64,000 bases of DNA, taken from NCBI GenBank assembly GCA_002007745.1, contig CP019882.1:1302001-1366000 (forward strand). Direction: 5' to 3'. Under the pieces are notes generated by a model. It did no database searches and was not told the DNA's origin. It saw only the letters and a list, made by a program, of their open reading frames with translations. Both the position numbers and the translations under genes were made by a program. The DNA is from Mycolicibacterium litorale. Its GTDB lineage: Bacteria > Actinomycetota > Actinomycetes > Mycobacteriales > Mycobacteriaceae. Of this stretch, positions 34,978 to 45,573 are shown piece after piece. Positions within the stretch are counted from its first letter, which is position 1; each line of letters starts with the position of its first letter.

Positions 34978-36243
34978 TCAGAGCCCGGGACGCCGCACCC
35001 GCCAGCACAACACCGCGGCGATGACGCAGAGCACCGCGGCCAGCTGAAAGGCCAGGTCGTAGCTGCCGTGGACATCACGCAGCCGGCCGGCACCGACCGC
35101 GGCCAGCGCGGCGCCGACCTGATGGGCGGCGAACACCCAGCCGAACACCACCGGTGAGCGGGTGCCGAAGTATTCGCGGCACAACACGATGGTCGGCGGC
35201 ACCGTCGCCACCCAATCCAGCCCGTAGAAGATGATGAACACCCAGGTGCCCGGCTCGGCGTGCGGCGAGAGCAGGGTCGGCAGCGCCATCAGCGAGATCC
35301 CGCGGCCGAGGTAGTAGACGACCAGCAGCACCCGGGGGTCGACCCGGTCGGTCAGCCACCCGGACAGCACGGTGCCCACTACGTCCAGGACGCCGACCGT
35401 GGCCAGCAGCCCGGCGGCCACGGTGGTCGGCATCCCGTGGTCGTTGGCGGCCGGGATGAAATGCGTGCCGATCAGGCCGTTCGTAGTCATGCCGCAGATC
35501 GCGAAGCTGCCCGCCAACAGCCAGAACGCCGGCACCCGGGCACCGATGCGAAGACCGTCGAAGGCGGCGCGGAAGCTCGACGCCGGAACGGCCTGTGGGG
35601 CGTCGGTGCTCACCGCGCCGTACGGCAGCAGGCCCCTGTCGGCGGGGTAGTTGCGCATCAGCAGCAAGACCGGCGGCACCACGGCCAGTGCCGCGCCGGC
35701 GACGATCAACGCCGCCCATCGCCAGCCGTGCCGGGTCGTCACCTCGGCCACCACCGGCAGGAAGATCAACTGCCCGGTGGCGCTGGCCGCGGTGAGCACA
35801 CCGGTCACCAGCCCGCGGCGCTGCTCGAACCAGCGGACCGCGACTGTCGCGACGAACCCCATCGAGATCGCGCCGGTGCCCGTGCCGACCAGCACGCCCC
35901 ATAGCAGGACCAGTTGCCAGCTCGCGCTCATCAGCACACTGGCCGCAGAGCCCGTCGCGATCAGCAGCAGGGCGGCGGCCAGCACCGGACGCACGCCGAA
36001 ACGGTCCATCAGGGCGGCCGCGAACGGTGCGGTGAGCCCGAACAGCGTCATGTTCACCGACATGGCCAGCCCGACCACGCCGTGCGACCAGCCGAACTCG
36101 TGATGCAGCGGGTTCATCAGCACGCCGGGCACCGAACGGAAACCCGCGGCGCCCAGGATCGCGACGAAGCTGACACCGGCCACCACCCAGGCCCAGTGCA
36201 GGCCGGGTCGGGTGGTCATGCGGGGTGCGGACGTGGAGGTCAC
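34978..36243 (-). CDS. MFS transporter, oxalate/formate-monocarboxylate type
   Basis: This is a 421-residue major-facilitator protein with twelve predicted membrane segments and a central cytoplasmic loop near residues 200-225. It resembles the OFA/monocarboxylate subgroup (FRSVPGVLMNPLHHEFGWSH near the start and the WFEQRRGLVTGVLTAASATG loop). The substrate is probably a carboxylate but is not fixed by sequence. It is divergent from a GlxA-type regulator; the 77-bp spacer contains repeated TGGCA/TGCCA elements, so the regulator may control this carrier (inference). Confidence 0.85.
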   Translation of the reverse strand: MTSTSAPRMTTRPGLHWAWVVAGVSFVAILGAAGFRSVPGVLMNPLHHEFGWSHGVVGLAMSVNMTLFGLTAPFAAALMDRFGVRPVLAAALLLIATGSAASVLMSASWQLVLLWGVLVGTGTGAISMGFVATVAVRWFEQRRGLVTGVLTAASATGQLIFLPVVAEVTTRHGWRWAALIVAGAALAVVPPVLLLMRNYPADRGLLPYGAVSTDAPQAVPASSFRAAFDGLRIGARVPAFWLLAGSFAICGMTTNGLIGTHFIPAANDHGMPTTVAAGLLATVGVLDVVGTVLSGWLTDRVDPRVLLVVYYLGRGISLMALPTLLSPHAEPGTWVFIIFYGLDWVATVPPTIVLCREYFGTRSPVVFGWVFAAHQVGAALAAVGAGRLRDVHGSYDLAFQLAAVLCVIAAVLCWRVRRPGL

Positions 36244-36278
36244 CGGCTCACTCTGGCGGATCGGAGCCGACCATGACT

Positions 36279-36316
36279 AGTGGCAAGAATGACACTATTC
36301 GTCAAAAACATGCCAC
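36279..36316. promoter_or_regulatory. TGGCA/TGCCA repeats in MFS-GlxA spacer
   Basis: AGTGGCA (36279-36285) and TGCCACA (36311-36317) form an imperfect inverted repeat with 25 bases between. A GACACT (36291-36296) and a TTCGTCA (36298-36304) lie inside. The arrangement suits AraC-type regulators, which often bind spaced half-sites in divergent spacers. Confidence 0.35.
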
Positions 36317-36320
36317 ACTG

Positions 36321-37280
36321 GTGGCCGTGCACCGGGTCGTGGTCCTGCTGGTGGAGCCGGTCGTCGGCTTCGACGCCGGTATCGCGCCGACGTTGTTCGG
36401 GGCGGCCGCCGACGCCGACGGGAACCCGCTGTACGAGGTGATCGCCTGTGGGGTCGACACAGCGCCGGTCGCCACCACGAACGGTTACGCGATCGTCCCG
36501 GCCACCGGCCCCGAAGCACTGGCCACGGCCGACACCGTCGTGGTGCCCGGCACCCGGTATCGGCCGGCGCGGGAAGACGGGGTGCTCGGACCCGAGCTCC
36601 GGGCAGCCTTGGCAGCGGCCCGTCCCGGTGCGCGGCTGGTGTCGATCTGCACCGGCGCATTCGTGCTGGCCGCCGCCGGCGTGCTCGACGGCCGGCCCGC
36701 GACCACGCACTGGCGCTTCGCCGACGACCTGCGCACCCGGTATCCCGAGGTCCTCGTCGACGAGAACGTGCTCTTCGTCGACGACGGTGACGTGCTCACG
36801 TCGGCGGGGCTGGCCGCCGGAATCGACTTGTGCCTGCACATCATTCGGCGCGATCACGGCGCGTCGGTGGCCAATGACGTCGCGCGGTACTGCGTCGTCC
36901 CGCCCTGGCGGGAAGGTGGTCAAGCGCAGTTCATCGAGCGACAGTCGCCCACCGATCATGCGTCCACCGCGGCCACCCGGCAGTGGGCGCTCGACCACCT
37001 GGACGAGGCGCTGTCGATCGAACAACTGGCCCGCCACGCCCGGATGAGCGAACGCACTTTCTGTCGCCGATTCCGCGAGGAGACCGGACAGTCACCCGGG
37101 GTGTGGGTGCGGGCCCGGCGGGTGGAGCTGGCCCGCGAACTGCTCGAGACCCGCGACCTGCCCGTCGAGGAGGTGGCTCGGCGTGCCGGACTGGGCTCCG
37201 GCGGCAACCTTCGACACCACCTCCGTCGCGGCCTGGGAATGTCCCCGTCGAGCTATCGCAAGGTGTTCCAGGGCGTCTGA
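36321..37280 (+). CDS. GlxA-type transcriptional regulator (DJ-1/PfpI + AraC)
   Basis: This is a 319-residue regulator. The N-terminal half (about 1-170) is a DJ-1/PfpI-like domain with SICTGAFVLAAAGVLDG, where the Cys lies in the nucleophile-elbow position. The C-terminal half is an AraC/XylS domain with two helix-turn-helix motifs (LSIEQLARHARMSERTFCRR and LPVEEVARRAGLGSGGNLRH). GlxA-type proteins sense metabolites and often control oxidoreductases or carriers. GTG 36321 or 36327 are possible starts. Divergent from an MFS carrier, the likeliest target. Confidence 0.88.
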   Translation: MAVHRVVVLLVEPVVGFDAGIAPTLFGAAADADGNPLYEVIACGVDTAPVATTNGYAIVPATGPEALATADTVVVPGTRYRPAREDGVLGPELRAALAAARPGARLVSICTGAFVLAAAGVLDGRPATTHWRFADDLRTRYPEVLVDENVLFVDDGDVLTSAGLAAGIDLCLHIIRRDHGASVANDVARYCVVPPWREGGQAQFIERQSPTDHASTAATRQWALDHLDEALSIEQLARHARMSERTFCRRFREETGQSPGVWVRARRVELARELLETRDLPVEEVARRAGLGSGGNLRHHLRRGLGMSPSSYRKVFQGV

Positions 37281-37304
37281 ACCGGGGTGCCTACGATGAC
37301 GGCC

Positions 37305-37829
37305 ATGGCCGAGCCACTGATCATGTCCGTGCACGGACACTCTCCCGACCTGCACCCCGAATCCTGGATCGCCCCGAATGCGGCGGTGATCGGCCGGGTG
37401 GTGCTCGGCTCCCGGGTCAGCGTCTGGTACTCCGCGACGTTGCGCGCGGAAGCCGAGTCCATCGAGGTGGGTGCGGGCAGCAATATCCAAGACGGCGCCA
37501 CCGTGCACGTCGACCCCGGATATCCGGCCCGGATCGGTGCCGGGGTGACCGTGGGCCACAACGCCGTGCTGCACGGCTGCACCGTCGAAGACGGCTCGCT
37601 GGTCGGCATGGGCGCCATCGTGCTCAACGGCGCGGTGATCGGGGCGGGTTCGATCGTGGCGGCCGGCGCGGTGGTGCCCCAGGGCGCCATCGTGCCGCCC
37701 CGGTCTCTGGTGGCTGGTGTGCCGGCCAAGGTCCGGCGCGAACTCAGCGACGCCGAACTCGAGGGCAACCGCACCAACGCCGCGGTCTACGAACACCTCA
37801 TCGACCTGCATCGCGACGCCGCCGGGTAG
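37305..37829 (+). CDS. Gamma carbonic anhydrase-like hexapeptide-repeat protein
   Basis: This is a 174-residue left-handed beta-helix protein. Hexapeptide repeats run through most of the chain (GRVVLGSRVSVWYSATLRAE, IGAGVTVGHNAVLHGCTVED). Zinc-binding His positions of the gamma-carbonic-anhydrase group are partly kept (VHVDPG, TVGHNAVLHG). A C-terminal helix follows. It would form trimers in the cytoplasm; activity cannot be assumed. ATG 37305 is set by TACGAT (37292-37297) seven bases upstream, excluding the earlier GTG and ATG. It begins 24 bases after the regulator gene. Confidence 0.88.
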   Translation: MAEPLIMSVHGHSPDLHPESWIAPNAAVIGRVVLGSRVSVWYSATLRAEAESIEVGAGSNIQDGATVHVDPGYPARIGAGVTVGHNAVLHGCTVEDGSLVGMGAIVLNGAVIGAGSIVAAGAVVPQGAIVPPRSLVAGVPAKVRRELSDAELEGNRTNAAVYEHLIDLHRDAAG

Positions 37830-37904
37830 CCGACGGGACCGATCTCACACCGACGTCAGGTTTGCGTCACCCCCAGACTGCCGATATTTCCTACCGTGGA
37901 GTCG

Positions 37905-39035
37905 ATGCGGATTCTGGTCACCGGGGCTACCGGATACGTCGGCTCGAGGCTGATAGCCGAGCTGCTGGCGGACGGGCACGAGGTGGTGGCCGCCACCCGG
38001 GATCCGGAACGGCTCGGCCGGTTCGGCTGGTGTGACCGCGTGAGCGCGGTCCTGCTCGACGCCGACGACCCGTCTTCGGTGGAGACCGCCTTCGCCGTTG
38101 CCGGCCCGATCGACGTCGTCTACTACCTGGTGCACGCGATCGGTCAGCCCGGCTTCCGGGAGCGGGACAACGCCTCGGCAGCCAACGTGGCCAAGGCGGC
38201 GGCGGCCACCGGGGTGCGGCGCATCGTCTACCTCGGCGGGTTCGTGCCCGACGACGGCACGCTCTCCGAGCATCTGGCCGGGCGAGCCGAGGTCGCCGCC
38301 GCGCTCGACATCGACGGCGGAGCCGAACTGGTGTGGCTGGGTGCCGCGGTCATCATCGGTGCCGGATCGACATCCTTCGAGATGGTTCGCTATGTGGGCG
38401 ACCGGTTCTGGGTGATCCCACTACCGCCGTGGGCCGAGCACGACATCGATCCGATCTCGATACGCGACGTGCTCTATTACCTCGTTGCCGCAGCCGATTC
38501 GAGTCTGGTGCCAGCCGGCGCCTACGACATCGCCGGGCCGGCCAGGACCACCTATCGGGAGCTGCTGACGGCCTACGTCGACGCGGCCGGTGAGTTCCGG
38601 GCCGGGCTGCCGGTCGACGACATCGTGCCGCGCCGCATCGTCGGGCGGGTGGCCGGAGCGGCCGTCCCGGTGCCGACCGGGTTGGCTGCCGATCTCATCG
38701 AATCGCTGGACCATCCGATGACGGCCTCCGACACTGTCTTGGGTGATCACGTGCCGGACCCGGGGGGACTCACCGGAATCGAGGACGCGGTGGCCGCGGC
38801 CGTGGCCAGTCCACCCCCGCGGCCGGTCGACGAACTGGCCGACCCCCATCACCTGGCCGACAGCGACCCGGTCTGGGCCGGTGGCGACGCCCTGCGATTA
38901 CAGCGCGTGGCCGCGGCGGTGACGCCGGGAGTAGTCCGGCCGGTGCTCGGGTTGTTCGGTGCGGTGCCGGGCCCGCTGGCCGGTGTGTTGCGGACCGGTG
39001 TGGACCTGCTGCTCAAGAAGACCTGTGGGACATGA
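37905..39035 (+). CDS. NAD(P)H-binding atypical SDR
   Basis: This is a 376-residue protein with an N-terminal Rossmann domain (TGATGYVGSRLIAELL, 6-22) of the NmrA/atypical SDR kind. The usual YxxxK is absent, and the second half (from about residue 260) is helical with hydrophobic stretches (GLFGAVPGPLAGVLRTGVDL), so it may be membrane-associated. Similar actinobacterial proteins are annotated only as NAD(P)H-binding. ATG 37905 follows TACCGT (37892-37897) by seven bases. The stop overlaps the start of a CPBP protease gene, so the two are coupled. Confidence 0.8.
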   Translation: MRILVTGATGYVGSRLIAELLADGHEVVAATRDPERLGRFGWCDRVSAVLLDADDPSSVETAFAVAGPIDVVYYLVHAIGQPGFRERDNASAANVAKAAAATGVRRIVYLGGFVPDDGTLSEHLAGRAEVAAALDIDGGAELVWLGAAVIIGAGSTSFEMVRYVGDRFWVIPLPPWAEHDIDPISIRDVLYYLVAAADSSLVPAGAYDIAGPARTTYRELLTAYVDAAGEFRAGLPVDDIVPRRIVGRVAGAAVPVPTGLAADLIESLDHPMTASDTVLGDHVPDPGGLTGIEDAVAAAVASPPPRPVDELADPHHLADSDPVWAGGDALRLQRVAAAVTPGVVRPVLGLFGAVPGPLAGVLRTGVDLLLKKTCGT

Positions 39036-39733
39036 CGATGCTCACCGAGTTCCGGGCGGTCGCCGCCAACGTCGCCGGGCCCTATCAGGAATGGCCGTCC
39101 GTGGTGCGGCGTCGGCGTCGGGTGGTGTGCGTGGTGCTGGTCATCGGCGCCGCACTGCTGGGGTATTCCCTGACCCGGACACCCGGCGATGCGACGTTCT
39201 ACTGGCTGACGCTGGCCCTGGCGGCGGTGTGGACGTTCGGCGCGTTGGTGTCGGGCCCGGTACACCTGGGTTGTATCCGCTGGCGCGGACGCAACCAACG
39301 ACCGGTGTTCACCGGCCTGGCGGTGGGACTGCTCCTCGGCGCGGTGTTCGTGGTCGGGGGCGTGGTGGCCCGCGAGATCGGCCCGGTCGCCGAGCGCATC
39401 ACCCGGGTGCTGGAGTACGCCAACCACGGCAGCCTGGCGCTGGTCGTGGTGATCACGCTGGTGAACGGTTTTGCCGAGGAACTGTTCTTTCGCGGCGCGC
39501 TGTACACCGCGCTGGGCGCGTTTCATCCGGTGGTGATCTCCACGCTGCTCTACACCGTGGCGACGTCGGCCAGCGGAAATCCGATGCTGGGCTTCGCCGC
39601 GGTGATCCTGGGCGCCGTGTGTGCCTGGGAACGCCGAGCCACCGGCGGAGTGCTGGCACCAGTGCTGACCCACGTGGTGTGGGGGCTGATCATGGTGCTG
39701 GCACTGCCGCCGATGTTCGGCGTGTGGGGTTAG
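39032..39733 (+). CDS. CPBP-family intramembrane glutamic endopeptidase
   Basis: This is a 233-residue integral membrane protein with about six segments. The CPBP/CAAX-like motif EELFFRG (149-155) provides the EExxxR signature, and the later catalytic His is in LAPVLTHVVWG. Members include Rce1-type prenyl endopeptidases and bacteriocin-immunity proteins; in mycobacteria the substrates are unknown. It overlaps the upstream SDR by 4 bp (ATGA), so the pair may work together (inference). It converges on an MFS gene with a 4-bp overlap. Confidence 0.88.
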   Translation: MTMLTEFRAVAANVAGPYQEWPSVVRRRRRVVCVVLVIGAALLGYSLTRTPGDATFYWLTLALAAVWTFGALVSGPVHLGCIRWRGRNQRPVFTGLAVGLLLGAVFVVGGVVAREIGPVAERITRVLEYANHGSLALVVVITLVNGFAEELFFRGALYTALGAFHPVVISTLLYTVATSASGNPMLGFAAVILGAVCAWERRATGGVLAPVLTHVVWGLIMVLALPPMFGVWG

Positions 39734-41019
39734 CGCAGCGGATGGGCGATCTCGTCGCGCGGCATCCGCGCGGCGACGAGCGCGATCGCGGCCAGCACGA
39801 TCGGCGCGACACCGGTCACGGTGAAGATCAGTTCCACCGGCACCACCTTGGACAGCGGGCCCGCGACCGCCATCGACACCGGCATGAACGCCAGCGAGAC
39901 GAAGAAGTCCAGGCTCGACACCCGGCCCAGCATCGCCGGGGGTACCCGCCGCTGCAGCAGGGTGCCCCAGATGACCATCCCGGCGCCGTCAGTGAGACCC
40001 ACGACGAACAGGGCAACCACCATCACCGGCAGCGAGGACGTCGCTCCGACGATCGCCAAGGGCAGCGAGCCCGCCCCCCACATCGTCATCATGACGGTCA
40101 GGTAGCGGCGGGGTAGTCGCCGGGAGGACACCGCGAGGGCGCCCAGCGCGCTGCCGAGCCCGAATGCGGCCAGCATCACGCCGTACACCTGCTCGCCATG
40201 CGCGAACCGGTCACGGGCGATGAACGGCAGCAGCACTTCGATCGGGCCGAGTGCCAGGAACACCCAGGAACTGGCGAACATCAGCGTCCAGCGCAACCAC
40301 GGGGTGTGCACCACGAATCGCAGCCCGTCCCGCAGATCGGTGAACGCATGCGGCTTGTCGCGCTCGACGGCCATGACGATGTGGGTCCCGTCGCCGGGGC
40401 GCATCGCCACCAGCAGGGTGAGCCCGATGGCGAACAGCGCGGCCACCGTCACGCTGCCCAGGGCGGGAAACGTCAGCCCGATCACGACGCCGGCGACGGC
40501 GGGCCCGATCGCCTGCTGCAGTGTCGGGCGGATGGCGCCTTCGACACCGTTGGCCGCCAGCAGGTGGTCGGCGGGCAGGATGCGCGGCAGGTAGGCGCTG
40601 TAGGCCGGGAAGAAGAAAGCCGCGCCGATACCGAGGACCGTTGCGGCGACGGCCATGTGCCACAGCCGCAAATCGCCGAGCAAGCCAAGGACGGCGACGG
40701 TGGCTGTCGCCAGGACGTTCGTGGTCTCGACGGCGATGATGATGGCACGCTGCGGGGCGCGGTCGGCGACGATGCCGCCGACGAGGATGAAGGCGAGCAT
40801 GCCGGCACCGAGGCAGGCGGCGACCAGCGAGAGGGCCGCCGGGTCGTCGGCCAGGGCGATGACCTGCAAGGCCATCACCACCGTCCACATGCCCTCGGCG
40901 AACAGGGAGATGGACATGGCCGCGATGAGCAGACGGAATTCGCGGTATTGGAAGGGCGCGAGCACACGCCATCGGCCGGTGGTACTCACCGGCTCGCCGA
41001 CGTCGCAGCGCGTGTCCAT
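39730..41019 (-). CDS. MFS transporter, MFS_3 (EntS/Tap-like) group
   Basis: This is a 429-residue major-facilitator protein with about twelve membrane segments, starting with FQYREFRLLIAAMSISLFAE, the usual MFS_3 opening (motif FRLLxxA). A central basic loop (DKPHAFTDLRDGLRFV) links the halves. This group contains siderophore exporters such as EntS and drug pumps such as Tap; the substrate is not evident. The start ATG 41019 has no strong ribosome site; GTG 40986 is an alternative. It converges on the CPBP gene. Confidence 0.85.
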   Translation of the reverse strand: MDTRCDVGEPVSTTGRWRVLAPFQYREFRLLIAAMSISLFAEGMWTVVMALQVIALADDPAALSLVAACLGAGMLAFILVGGIVADRAPQRAIIIAVETTNVLATATVAVLGLLGDLRLWHMAVAATVLGIGAAFFFPAYSAYLPRILPADHLLAANGVEGAIRPTLQQAIGPAVAGVVIGLTFPALGSVTVAALFAIGLTLLVAMRPGDGTHIVMAVERDKPHAFTDLRDGLRFVVHTPWLRWTLMFASSWVFLALGPIEVLLPFIARDRFAHGEQVYGVMLAAFGLGSALGALAVSSRRLPRRYLTVMMTMWGAGSLPLAIVGATSSLPVMVVALFVVGLTDGAGMVIWGTLLQRRVPPAMLGRVSSLDFFVSLAFMPVSMAVAGPLSKVVPVELIFTVTGVAPIVLAAIALVAARMPRDEIAHPLR

Positions 41020-41068
41020 GCGATCGATGGTCGCTGACGGATCGGGCCCGCGTCCAACGATTTTCGGC

Positions 41069-41203
41069 TCAGTCGAAAAGCTCGTCGAACGGATTGGGCG
41101 CCGGCCGGCCGGCGAGTTTGTAGCTGACCCACTGGTTCAGCGAGATACCCTGCTCGGCGGCTTCGACCGTCAACCGCTCGTGAAGCACAGGTGAGGTGCG
41201 TAC
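41069..41203 (-). pseudogene. HicB-type antitoxin C-terminal remnant
   Basis: A reading frame of 44 codons ends at a TGA and encodes RTSPVLHERLTVEAAEQGIS followed by LNQWV, the ribbon-helix-helix segment typical of HicB antitoxins that bind their own promoter. No in-frame start exists: the upstream codons in this frame end at a TGA, and the next frame gives IDEYCQYSR, which would join on by adding one base. That frame is itself closed by TAG. There is no HicA toxin gene beside it. It looks like the relic of a toxin-antitoxin locus. Confidence 0.6.
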
Positions 41204-41303
41204 CGGGAATACTGGCAGTACTCATCGATGATGGCGAGGGGCTACGACAACCGGCCCCGGGCCGGCTCCGGTCTCTGCGGAAGTGGTGCTCTTCCCGAAC
41301 CTA

Positions 41304-41319
41304 CTATCACCGGTGATAG
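41304..41319. promoter_or_regulatory. 16-bp perfect palindrome
   Basis: CTATCACCGGTGATAG is perfectly self-complementary and lies about 100 bp upstream of the HicB remnant and about 40 bp from the 3' end of the enoyl-CoA hydratase gene. It would suit a dimeric repressor. It may be the abandoned operator of the lost toxin-antitoxin pair. Confidence 0.45.
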
Positions 41320-41359
41320 CGAGTTCCGGAGAAGTGTGGTGTGGGGAGGGGCGGCCGGG

Positions 41360-42166
41360 TCAGGAGTCGGTGAACGTCGGCGGACGACGCTCCTGGAATG
41401 CCCGGGTGCCCTCGCGAAAGTCGTGGGATTCCAACAGGATCAGCTGACCGTCGCTTTCCCGGCCGATCGCGGCGTCCAATTCGGTCAGCGTCGCCTCGTT
41501 GATCGCCTGCTTGGTCTTGCGCAGGGCGATCGCCGGCCCGGACACCAACGTCTGGATCACCGAGGCCACCGCTGCGTCCAGCTCGTCGGCCGGATGGACT
41601 GCACTCACCAACCCGAACGTCAGCGCGTCGGCCGCCGAAATGCGTTGCGCCAGAAGGGCCATTCGCATAGCACGGATGCGGCCCACCGCGGCGGCCACCA
41701 ACGCCGACGCGCCGCCGTCGGGCATCAACCCAATCTTGGTGAACGCCAGCAGGAAATACGCCTCCTCCGAAGCCACCACGACATCACAGGCCAGCGCCAG
41801 CGAGACGCCGACCCCGGCAGCCGGCCCCTGCACCACAGCGACCACCGGTTTGGGCAGCGCCACAATCGCTCGCACGGTGCGGTTGGCCTCCAGCAACACC
41901 TCATCGGGCGTATCCGGCGAGCGGTTGGACTGGTCGTCGGCGCTGATACCGGCGCCGGAGCAGAATCCTCGTCCGGCCCCACCCAGGCGTACCACCCGCA
42001 CCCGCGGGTCGTCGGCCGCACGTTCGAGCGTGTCGGCCAACGTTGCCAGCATCGGCGCGGTCAGCGAGTTCAGGCTGTCGGGCCGGTTCAACGTCACCGA
42101 CAGCACCCCGTCGTGGAGTGCCACGGTCAACTCCGGGATGCCGGTGTACGCATCGATGGTCGTCAT
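41360..42166 (-). CDS. echA: Enoyl-CoA hydratase/isomerase family protein
   Basis: This is a 268-residue crotonase-fold enzyme. The oxyanion-hole motifs are GFCSGAGISADD and GPAAGVGVSLALACDVVVAS, followed by KIGLMPDGGASALV, where the Asp replaces one classical Glu. That favours isomerase (ECI-like) over hydratase activity (inference). Its position before mcr matches the echA genes Rv1141c/Rv1142c; only one copy is present here. ATG 42166 has TAAGGT (42178-42173) six bases upstream. It is divergent from mcr. Confidence 0.9.
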   Translation of the reverse strand: MTTIDAYTGIPELTVALHDGVLSVTLNRPDSLNSLTAPMLATLADTLERAADDPRVRVVRLGGAGRGFCSGAGISADDQSNRSPDTPDEVLLEANRTVRAIVALPKPVVAVVQGPAAGVGVSLALACDVVVASEEAYFLLAFTKIGLMPDGGASALVAAAVGRIRAMRMALLAQRISAADALTFGLVSAVHPADELDAAVASVIQTLVSGPAIALRKTKQAINEATLTELDAAIGRESDGQLILLESHDFREGTRAFQERRPPTFTDS

Positions 42167-42261
42167 GGCTGCACCTTAGGCGCCGGTGGGGGCGCACCCC
42201 GTCCCGGGGCGACCCGGGTGTAAATAGAAGGGGCGATCAATCAACTGGAGGGTAGGGAGCC

Positions 42262-43347
42262 ATGGCGGGACCACTGCACGGTTTGCGCGTCGTCGAGTTG
42301 GCCGGCATCGGGCCGGGCCCACACGCCGCGATGATCCTCGGCGACCTGGGCGCCGACGTCGTGCGCGTCGAGCGGCCGGGCAAGGGTGCCGGCGTTCCCA
42401 GCACCGACTACCTGCTGCGCAACCGTCGTTCGGTAGGTGCCAACCTCAAGGACCCGGCCGACCGCGACATGGTGCTGGGCCTGATTGCCAAGGCCGACGT
42501 GCTCATCGAAGGGTTCCGGCCCGGTGTCACTGAGCGCCTCGGCCTCGGACCGGAGGATTGCGCCAAGGTCAACGAGCGGCTGATCTACGGCCGGATGACC
42601 GGATGGGGGCAGACCGGGCCGCGCAGTCAGCAGGCCGGCCACGACATCAACTACATCTCCCTCAACGGCGTGCTGCACGCCATCGGCCGGGTGAATGAGC
42701 GTCCCGTGCCGCCGCTGAACCTCGCCGGCGACTTCGGTGGCGGCTCGATGTTCCTGCTGGTCGGCGTGCTGGCCGCGCTGTGGGAGCGGGAACGCTCCGG
42801 TAAAGGCCAGGTCATCGATGCGGCCATGGTCGACGGCTCGAGCGTGCTGGCCACCATGATGTGGGCCTTCCGGCACATGGGCATGTGGACCGACACCCGC
42901 GGCACCAACATGCTCGACACCGGGGCCCCCTACTACGACACCTATGAATGCGCTGACGGCCGCCATGTCGCGGTCGGCTCGATCGAGCCGCAGTTCTATG
43001 CCGAGCTGATCGACAAGCTGGGCCTGAACCCCGCCGACCTGCCGGATCAGAATGACGTCACCCGCTGGCCCGAGCTGCGCGCGATTCTGACCGCGAAGTT
43101 CGCCGAGCACGACCGTGACCACTGGGCCAAGGTGTTCACCGGCAGCGACGCGTGCGTCACCCCGGTGCTGTCGTTCGGCGAGGTGGACTCCGAGCCGCAC
43201 AACACCGAGCGAGACACCTTTTACACCGAGAACGGCTCACACTTCCCGGCGCCGGCCCCGCGGTTCTCCCGCACCGTGCCGGACGCACCCAGTGCGCCGG
43301 GCGTCCCGGGAGCCGACAACGAGGCCGTCCTCCGCGATTGGGTATAG
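42262..43347 (+). CDS. mcr: Alpha-methylacyl-CoA racemase (CoA-transferase family III)
   Basis: This is a 361-residue class III CoA-transferase family enzyme matching Mcr (Rv1143), which racemises the 2-methyl centre of branched acyl-CoA esters, needed for beta-oxidation of methyl-branched and sterol side chains. The catalytic His (H127 in [10 protein letters not shown]) and Asp (D157 in [10 protein letters not shown]), numbered one higher than in the structurally studied enzyme, are kept. A GGAGGG and a GGGAG site precede ATG 42262. The SDR gene of the same block follows 43 bases later. Confidence 0.93.
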   Translation: MAGPLHGLRVVELAGIGPGPHAAMILGDLGADVVRVERPGKGAGVPSTDYLLRNRRSVGANLKDPADRDMVLGLIAKADVLIEGFRPGVTERLGLGPEDCAKVNERLIYGRMTGWGQTGPRSQQAGHDINYISLNGVLHAIGRVNERPVPPLNLAGDFGGGSMFLLVGVLAALWERERSGKGQVIDAAMVDGSSVLATMMWAFRHMGMWTDTRGTNMLDTGAPYYDTYECADGRHVAVGSIEPQFYAELIDKLGLNPADLPDQNDVTRWPELRAILTAKFAEHDRDHWAKVFTGSDACVTPVLSFGEVDSEPHNTERDTFYTENGSHFPAPAPRFSRTVPDAPSAPGVPGADNEAVLRDWV

Positions 43348-43390
43348 TCCCCAACCAACCAGTAGGTCGATGTACTGAAAGGACACATCT

Positions 43391-45188
<1,798 letters not shown>

Positions 45189-45213
45189 ACGCAGCGGCAC
45201 AACTCAATCCCGG

Positions 45214-45254
45214 AAGGCGCCTAGCCGCACATCAGTGCGGCGAAGGCGCCTTTT
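45214..45254. terminator. Second terminator hairpin with T-tract
   Basis: AAGGCGCCT (45214-45222) pairs with AGGCGCCTT (45244-45252), and inside CCGCAC (45225-45230) pairs with GTGCGG (45235-45240) around an ATCA loop. A TTTT run (45251-45254) follows on the plus strand. The stem has an interior bulge of AG/CGA. It can serve the FMN-protein gene from one side and the small minus-strand gene at 45266 from the other. Confidence 0.75.
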
Positions 45255-45265
45255 CGGTGCCGTAC

Positions 45266-45397
45266 TCAGCTGGCGTTGGCCAGCGGAGGGAGATCCTCGA
45301 ACTGCTCCGAGGTGTCGCCCTCCACCAGAACGTCGCCGTGATACAGCGCGTCGAAGTCGACTTTGATGACATCTGCACTGGTGTCGTCGATCCACAT
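45266..45397 (-). CDS. Small acidic protein, 43 residues
   Basis: This short gene encodes MWIDDTSADVIKVDFDALYH followed by a tail ending PPLANAS, strongly acidic and without a membrane segment. Support for its reality: ATG 45397 has TAGAGT (45410-45405) exactly seven bases upstream, the leaderless pattern, and a hairpin with T-tract sits 12 bases beyond its stop. It lies between two genes on the opposite strand. No family is recognised, and function is unknown. The rest of the gap to 45573 shows nothing else. Confidence 0.6.
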   Translation of the reverse strand: MWIDDTSADVIKVDFDALYHGDVLVEGDTSEQFEDLPPLANAS

Positions 45398-45573
45398 GCA
45401 CAGGACTCTATGGGTCACCATTAAGGAATCTTTGAGTCACGGTTCGGAAAATCATGGCAATTCTTACTCGTGAGTCAGGTCGTGCTCAGCCTGCTGGGCC
45501 GCCCGTCGAGAAGTCACGCTTGCGTCACTGAATCCCACGCCTGGCGGCGACCCCCGCCGGGAAGGATGAGAGC

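Larger units (their letters stand above)
41020..41359. other. 340-bp gene-poor region with HicB relic and palindrome
   Basis: No intact gene is seen here. The left half contains the frameshifted 3' end of a HicB-like antitoxin (41069-41203). The right half contains a 16-bp perfect palindrome (41304-41319). The remaining bases show no open frame with mycobacterial codon use. This is the only stretch of more than 300 bases in the window without a working gene. Confidence 0.6.

Noticed and set aside
36225-36320. In-frame extension upstream of the GlxA-type regulator
   Set aside because: The added residues are basic, unconserved and overlap the divergent MFS start; family similarity begins at VHRVVVLL.
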